The position numbers were made by a program, and so were the translations under genes. Below the pieces are notes generated by a model that was given only the letters and a program-made list of their open reading frames with translations, ran no database searches and had not been told where the DNA came from. From assembly GCA_002299195.1 (NCBI GenBank), contig DBOA01000054.1, forward strand, positions 1-12,500: 12,500 bases of DNA. Reading direction: 5' to 3'. Below are positions 7,943 through 12,500 of the stretch, in pieces (within the stretch, counting starts at the first letter, position 1; each line of letters begins with the position of its first letter). The DNA comes from Sphingomonadales bacterium UBA658. Its GTDB lineage: Bacteria; Pseudomonadota; Alphaproteobacteria; Sphingomonadales; Sphingomonadaceae.

Positions 7943-8003
7943 GTGCACAAGACGTATCGTTAGCCGAAGTAAACGGCAACTATTCTATCGTATGTTGGCC
8001 ATT

Positions 8004-8020
8004 TCATCTTGAACTTGTTT
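8004..8020 (+). repeat. Degenerate third copy of the palindromic repeat
   Basis: The 17 bases match the left arm of the 8034-8114 repeat (starting TCATCCTGAACTTG) at 16 of 17 positions, in the same orientation 33 bp upstream. The copy loses similarity right after TTGTTT, so the second half of its internal palindrome is missing. It looks like a decayed or truncated repeat unit. Confidence 0.6.
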
Positions 8021-8033
8021 GACCGCCCGCGTC

Positions 8034-8114
8034 CGTCATCCTGAACTTGTTTCAGGATCTTACTTTCGGCGTCGACGATAAGAAGTAAGACCCTGAAACA
8101 AGTTCAGGGTGACG
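8034..8114. repeat. Inverted pair of REP-like palindromic repeats
   Basis: The left arm (8034-8065) and right arm (8083-8114) are 32-nt reverse complements with two mismatches and a 17-nt loop. Each arm is itself a palindrome (CCTGAA-CTTGT-TTCAGG). Repeats beginning CGTCATCCTGAACTTG are, from memory, widespread in intergenic DNA of sphingomonads and related alphaproteobacteria. Such paired REP-like units are thought to be spread by REP-associated transposases acting in trans; none is coded in the window. As RNA the pair would form a long stem able to block transcripts, although it lacks a T-run. Confidence 0.85.
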
Positions 8115-8374
8115 AATGGAAAATGGCGTTTGGGGGTCATTCCACCACCCCCCCTTGAAATGTAGGATTTGCCCTGCGATCATCGGCGCGGTCATCGGTA
8201 ACTGCCCCTCTGGCTGATCGGGGTTCGCACAACAACCGCCTTCCACACTTAAAGCGACAAAGGGGACAATCATTGCATCGCCGCAGGAGCCTTTTGTATC
8301 CTTAAGGGCCAAATCCGGCCCGCTCGCGGGTGCTGCGCCGCCGCGGAATTGCCTGTGATGGGCGCAGGCCGGGG

Positions 8375-8403
8375 TTGACCCTCACCGCCTGCGGCTCTAT
8401 ACG
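8375..8403 (+). promoter_or_regulatory. Sigma70-type promoter, probably for rpoB
   Basis: TTGACC (8375-8380) and TATACG (8398-8403) are separated by exactly 17 bp. The DNA after the -10 hexamer is GC-rich (ACGTCC), as in promoters under stringent control. No gene start lies between it and rpoB at 8602, which implies a leader of about 190 nt. The match is the best promoter-like sequence I see in the window; the transcription start is inferred. Confidence 0.6.
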
Positions 8404-8601
8404 ACGTCCAACATCTGCCCCATCGGGATTGGCCTTGTCGTCGCGCAACTTGGCTAAAGCATTGAAGGGTCTGGATTTTCACATACGCGAAACGGCTGCA
8501 CGGCAGGACCCGAATCTTCGGACCTTTGCCATGCGGCCTTTTCTTGTCTGGTGAAAACGAATTTAGCGCGTTTGACATTTCTAACTGAGGCAAAGCACCT
8601 T

Positions 8602-11600
8602 ATGGCAACCCGTACCGCTCCTGCGACACTCTCGCGTCAAAAGCGTATCCGCAAAATCTTCGGTAACATCCACGAAGTTATCGACATGCCCAACCTGATT
8701 GAGGTTCAGCGCGAAAGCTATGAGCAGTTCCTGCGCTCTGACCCGTCCATTGGTTATGTATCCGGCCTCGAAAAAACGCTGCGCAGCGTTTTCCCGATTA
8801 AGGATTTTGCCGGAACGTCGGAACTCGACTTCGTCCATTACGAACTCGAAGACCCCAAATATGACGTTGAAGAATGCCGTCAGCGCGGAATTACTTATGC
8901 CGCACAGATGAAGGTGACATTGCGCCTTATCGTGTTTGAGGTTGACCCTGACACCGAAGCGCGTTCGGTCCTCGATATTAAGGAGCAGGACGTATACATG
9001 GGCGACATGCCGCTCATGACGCATAACGGCACATTCTTCGTCAACGGTACAGAGCGCGTTATCGTTTCGCAGATGCACCGTTCGCCGGGCGTTCTTTTTG
9101 ACCATGACCGCGGTAAAACGCACTCGTCGGGCAAATATCTCTTCGCCGCGCGCGTTATTCCTTACCGTGGTTCGTGGCTCGACTTTGAATTTGATGCCAA
9201 GGATATCGTCAACGTCCGTATCGACCGTAAGCGCAAGTTGCCGGTCACGACCTTGCTCTACTCGCTGGGTCTGAACGACGAAGAAATCTTGAGCCACTTC
9301 TACGACCGCGTGACATTTGAACGTGGCACCGGTGGCTGGAAAATTCCATTCAACGCGGAACAATGGCGTGCGTCGAAACCGATGTTCGACATCGTGGATG
9401 CAAAGACCGGCGAAGTCGTGTTCCCTGCGGGCACCAAGGTTACCCCTCGCGCCGCGAACAAAGCGGTCAAGGATGGCCTGACGCATCTGCTGATCCCGAC
9501 CGAAGAAATCTTTGGACGTTATTCGGCATTCGACCTGATCGACGAAAAGACGGGCCGGATTTATGTTGAAGCTGGTGACGAAATCACCGCTGAAAACTTG
9601 GAAGCACTCGACAAAGCCGGCATCGACAGCCTTGAGCTGCTCGACATCGACCATGTCATCACCGGCGCTTGGATGCGCAACACGCTGAAGGCTGACAAGG
9701 CCGAGAACCGCGACATGGGCCTTGATGCGATCTACCGCGTCATGCGTCCTGGCGAACCGCCAACGCGCGAAACCGCAGAAGCATTGTTCGCTGGTCTGTT
9801 CTTCGATCCAGACCGCTACGACCTCAGCGCCGTTGGCCGCGTGAAGTTGAACATGCGTCTGCAGCTTGACGTTGAAGACACGCTCACCACCTTGCGGACG
9901 GAGGATATCCTCGCCGTGGTCAAGGAACTGGTGAACCTGAAAGACGGCAAGGGCGAAATCGACGATATCGATAACCTCGGCAACCGTCGTGTCCGTTCGG
10001 TCGGCGAATTGCTGGAAAACCAGTATCGCGTCGGTCTGCTCCGTATGGAGCGCGCCGTGAAAGAACGCATGAGCTCGGTTGACGTATCCACCGTGATGCC
10101 AAACGATCTGATCAACGCAAAGCCAGCGGTTGCTGCGGTGCGCGAATTCTTCGGCAGCTCGCAGCTGTCGCAGTTTATGGATCAGACCAACCCGCTTTCG
10201 GAAGTCACCCACAAGCGCCGCGTTTCGGCCCTTGGACCAGGTGGTCTGACGCGTGAGCGCGCTGGCTTTGAAGTCCGCGACGTTCACCCAACGCATTATG
10301 GCCGTATCTGCCCGATTGAAACGCCAGAAGGCCCGAACATCGGTCTGATCAACTCGCTGGCATCATTCAGCCGCGTGAACAAATATGGCTTTATCGAAAC
10401 GCCTTACCGCAAGGTCATCGACAACAAAGTCACCGACGACGTGGTCTATCTCTCCGCCATGGAAGAGCAGAAGAACACCATCGCGCAGGCGAACGCCGAA
10501 CTGAACGCCGATGGCAGCTTTGCCGAGGACCTGATTTCGTCACGTGAAGCTGGCGAATTCCTGATGGCACCGCGCGACCAGATCACGTTGATGGACGTTT
10601 CGCCCAAGCAGCTGGTTTCGGTTGCGGCGTCGCTCATCCCGTTCCTGGAAAACGATGACGCCAACCGCGCATTGATGGGTTCGAACATGCAACGTCAGGC
10701 CGTGCCTTTGCTCCGCGCAGAAGCACCGTTTGTCGGCACCGGCATGGAAGAAACAGTTGCCCGCGATTCCGGCGCTGCCATTGCTGCACGCCGTACCGGT
10801 ATCGTCGACCAAGTCGATGCGACCCGTATCGTTGTCCGCGTGACTGGCGACGTTGAACCCGGCAAATCGGGCGTCGACATCTACACGCTGCAAAAGTTCC
10901 AGCGTTCGAACCAGAACACCTGCATCAACCAAAAGCCATTGGTGAAGGTTGGTGACGTCATCGAAGCTGGCGACATCATCGCCGACGGTCCTTCGACCGA
11001 GCTGGGCGAACTCGCACTGGGCAAAAACAGCCTCGTCGCGTTTATGCCTTGGAACGGTTACAACTACGAAGACTCGATATTGATCTCCGAACGCATCGTG
11101 AAAGACGATGTCTTCACGTCGGTCCACATCGAAGAATTCGAAGTTATGGCCCGCGATACAAAGCTTGGTCCTGAAGATATCACCCGCGATATTCCAAACG
11201 TAGGTGAAGAAGCACTTCGCAGCCTCGACGAAGCTGGCATCGTGTACATCGGCGCAGAAGTGCACCCCGGTGACATTCTGGTCGGCAAGATCACGCCAAA
11301 GGGCGAAAGCCCCATGACGCCGGAAGAAAAGCTGCTGCGCGCCATCTTTGGTGAAAAGGCAAGCGACGTGCGCGACACATCGTTGCGTCTGTCACCTGGT
11401 GTTGCTGGTACTGTTGTTGAAGTGCGCGTGTTTAACCGCCACGGCATCGACAAGGACGAGCGTGCGATGGCCATCGAACGCGAGGAAATCGAACGTCTTG
11501 CGAAGGATCGCGAGGACGAACGTTCGATTTTGAACCGTGCGACCTACAACCGCCTGAAAGACATGCTCATTGGTCAAACTGCAGCCGCAGCGCCAAAGGG

Positions 11601-12500
11601 TATCAAGAAGGGCGACAAGATTACTGAGGATAATCTCAGCGAAGTTGAGCGTCACGAATGGTGGAAAATCGCGGTTGCCGATGACAAGATTCAGGGCGAC
11701 CTTGAAGCGGTCAAGGTTCAGTATGACGATGCCGTCAAGCTGATCGTTGAGAAGTTCGAAGATCGTCGTGAGAAGCTGGAGCGCGGTGATGAACTCGCAC
11801 CTGGCGTGCTCAAGATGGTCAAGGTGTTCGTCGCGGTTAAGCGTAAGCTGCAGCCAGGCGACAAGATGGCCGGACGTCACGGAAACAAGGGTGTTATCTC
11901 GCGGATCCTTCCGCAAGAAGACATGCCGTTCTTGGCCGATGGTACACCTGTCGACATCGTTCTCAACCCGCTGGGCGTTCCATCGCGTATGAACGTCGGG
12001 CAGATTTTCGAAACCCACCTTGGTTGGGCCGCACGCGGCTTGGGCATGCAAATTGGTGAGGCTTTGGAAGAGTGGCGACACAATAACCCGAACCCCGAAG
12101 CCGCAGCTCCGCCAGCGATCGTGCGCGAACGTTTGGCGAAAGCCTATGGCGAAGATTATGCCGACGAGATCAAGGGCCGCAGCGACGCGGACATCATTGA
12201 ACTTGCAAGCAATGTCGTCACCGGCGTTCCAATGGGCACACCTGTGTTCGATGGTGCACGTGAAGCGGATGTTACCTCCATGCTCCAGCTCGCTGGACTT
12301 GACGGTTCGGGTCAATCCGACCTGTTCGACGGCCGTACCGGTGACAAGTTCGACCGTAAGGTAACCGTAGGCATCATCTACATGCTGAAATTGCATCACC
12401 TTGTTGATGATAAGATCCACGCCCGTTCAATCGGACCGTACAGCCTTGTTACGCAGCAGCCACTGGGTGGTAAGGCGCAATTCGGTGGTCAGCGTTTCGG
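8602..12500 (+). CDS. rpoB: DNA-directed RNA polymerase subunit beta (3' end outside window)
   Basis: The frame is open from ATG 8602 to the window edge, giving 1299 full codons; roughly 80-100 more are expected. The protein begins [21 protein letters not shown]. The rifampicin-binding region (about residues 516-550: [17 protein letters not shown] and on) carries D527, H537 and S542, equivalent to E. coli D516, H526 and S531, so no common resistance change is visible there. Further hallmarks are [11 protein letters not shown] (815-825, E823/D824 near the active site) and [12 protein letters not shown] (1086-1097), with K1088 and K1096 equivalent to E. coli K1065 and K1073. The last visible residues ([12 protein letters not shown]) are the conserved motif near the C-terminus. 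The start is supported by GAGG at 8587-8590, with a rather long 11-nt spacer. Frequent CGT and GGT codons fit high expression. rplL is not directly upstream. Confidence 0.98.
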   Translation, partial: MATRTAPATLSRQKRIRKIFGNIHEVIDMPNLIEVQRESYEQFLRSDPSIGYVSGLEKTLRSVFPIKDFAGTSELDFVHYELEDPKYDVEECRQRGITYAAQMKVTLRLIVFEVDPDTEARSVLDIKEQDVYMGDMPLMTHNGTFFVNGTERVIVSQMHRSPGVLFDHDRGKTHSSGKYLFAARVIPYRGSWLDFEFDAKDIVNVRIDRKRKLPVTTLLYSLGLNDEEILSHFYDRVTFERGTGGWKIPFNAEQWRASKPMFDIVDAKTGEVVFPAGTKVTPRAANKAVKDGLTHLLIPTEEIFGRYSAFDLIDEKTGRIYVEAGDEITAENLEALDKAGIDSLELLDIDHVITGAWMRNTLKADKAENRDMGLDAIYRVMRPGEPPTRETAEALFAGLFFDPDRYDLSAVGRVKLNMRLQLDVEDTLTTLRTEDILAVVKELVNLKDGKGEIDDIDNLGNRRVRSVGELLENQYRVGLLRMERAVKERMSSVDVSTVMPNDLINAKPAVAAVREFFGSSQLSQFMDQTNPLSEVTHKRRVSALGPGGLTRERAGFEVRDVHPTHYGRICPIETPEGPNIGLINSLASFSRVNKYGFIETPYRKVIDNKVTDDVVYLSAMEEQKNTIAQANAELNADGSFAEDLISSREAGEFLMAPRDQITLMDVSPKQLVSVAASLIPFLENDDANRALMGSNMQRQAVPLLRAEAPFVGTGMEETVARDSGAAIAARRTGIVDQVDATRIVVRVTGDVEPGKSGVDIYTLQKFQRSNQNTCINQKPLVKVGDVIEAGDIIADGPSTELGELALGKNSLVAFMPWNGYNYEDSILISERIVKDDVFTSVHIEEFEVMARDTKLGPEDITRDIPNVGEEALRSLDEAGIVYIGAEVHPGDILVGKITPKGESPMTPEEKLLRAIFGEKASDVRDTSLRLSPGVAGTVVEVRVFNRHGIDKDERAMAIEREEIERLAKDREDERSILNRATYNRLKDMLIGQTAAAAPKGIKKGDKITEDNLSEVERHEWWKIAVADDKIQGDLEAVKVQYDDAVKLIVEKFEDRREKLERGDELAPGVLKMVKVFVAVKRKLQPGDKMAGRHGNKGVISRILPQEDMPFLADGTPVDIVLNPLGVPSRMNVGQIFETHLGWAARGLGMQIGEALEEWRHNNPNPEAAAPPAIVRERLAKAYGEDYADEIKGRSDADIIELASNVVTGVPMGTPVFDGAREADVTSMLQLAGLDGSGQSDLFDGRTGDKFDRKVTVGIIYMLKLHHLVDDKIHARSIGPYSLVTQQPLGGKAQFGGQRF

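Larger units (their letters stand above)
7906..8601. other. Divergent intergenic region between HNH gene and rpoB
   Basis: No convincing gene lies in these 696 bp. The left part should hold the HNH promoter (minus strand); I see no strong one. The middle (7998-8127) holds palindromic repeats. The right part holds a strong plus-strand promoter (8375-8403) and about 195 nt of probable rpoB leader, which contains CCGA-ATCT-TCGG, a small stem near 8509-8520, but no intrinsic terminator. GC rises from about 45% left of the repeats to about 60% right of them (36/60 in 8161-8220). Confidence 0.6.

Noticed and set aside
8052..8312. An 86-codon minus-strand open frame upstream of rpoB
   Set aside because: Its end is simply the translated palindromic repeat (RHPELVSGS), the rest matches nothing I recognise, and it is probably noncoding.
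8572..8577. TTGACA as a -35 box just before rpoB
   Set aside because: The -10 position would fall at about 8595, with no suitable hexamer and practically on the start codon. The 8375-8403 promoter is far better.
8581..10296. A 571-codon open frame on the minus strand
   Set aside because: It lies wholly antisense to the start of rpoB, which is certain. The lack of stops follows from rpoB codon choice and the product resembles no family I know.
11392..12420. A 342-codon open frame on the minus strand
   Set aside because: It is antisense to conserved rpoB sequence, so it is a shadow of that gene.

Overview
The window looks like chromosomal DNA from an alphaproteobacterium, most likely Sphingomonadales. 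That placement rests on the character of the RpoB, LepA and class A beta-lactamase-like proteins, on the GC-rich backbone, and on a palindromic repeat of the TCATCCTGAACTTG type that I recall as common in sphingomonad genomes. It is recognition from memory, not a search.

Layout. Positions 1-543 hold the C-terminal end of a secreted-type serine hydrolase related to class A beta-lactamases. A 231-bp spacer with clustered GTTCACA/GTTACA half-sites leads to an OmpR/PhoB-type response regulator (775-1512). Next comes a two-gene pyridine salvage unit, pnuC (1667-2224) and a stand-alone NadR-type ribosylnicotinamide kinase (2221-2736). These would import nicotinamide riboside and phosphorylate it to NMN. 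They converge on, and overlap by 4 bp with, a minus-strand ABC-F ATPase gene (2733-4595). That gene is preceded on the same strand by lepA/EF4 (4694-6511), so two ribosome-associated NTPases sit together.

Positions of roughly 6590-8000 are clearly more AT-rich than their neighbours (about 43-48% GC in hand-counted lines, against about 60% around them). This block carries a possible small ORF (6724-6933) and a minus-strand HNH endonuclease gene (7001-7905). The HNH gene is interrupted by a one-base frameshift: the conserved C-terminus is still readable in the next frame. The block looks like an acquired, decaying accessory segment.

A 696-bp divergent intergenic region (7906-8601) follows. It holds an inverted pair of palindromic repeats plus a degenerate third copy, and a strong sigma70-like promoter (TTGACC-N17-TATACG) about 200 bp before rpoB. 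rpoB (8602 to the window end) is open through the right edge. It has no rplJ-rplL directly upstream, and its rifampicin-binding region carries the usual drug-sensitive residues.

I did not find a convincing new multi-gene system. The most useful observations are the frameshifted HNH gene in its AT-rich block, the rpoB promoter and long leader without rplJL, the half-site cluster before the response regulator, and the inverted repeat pair.
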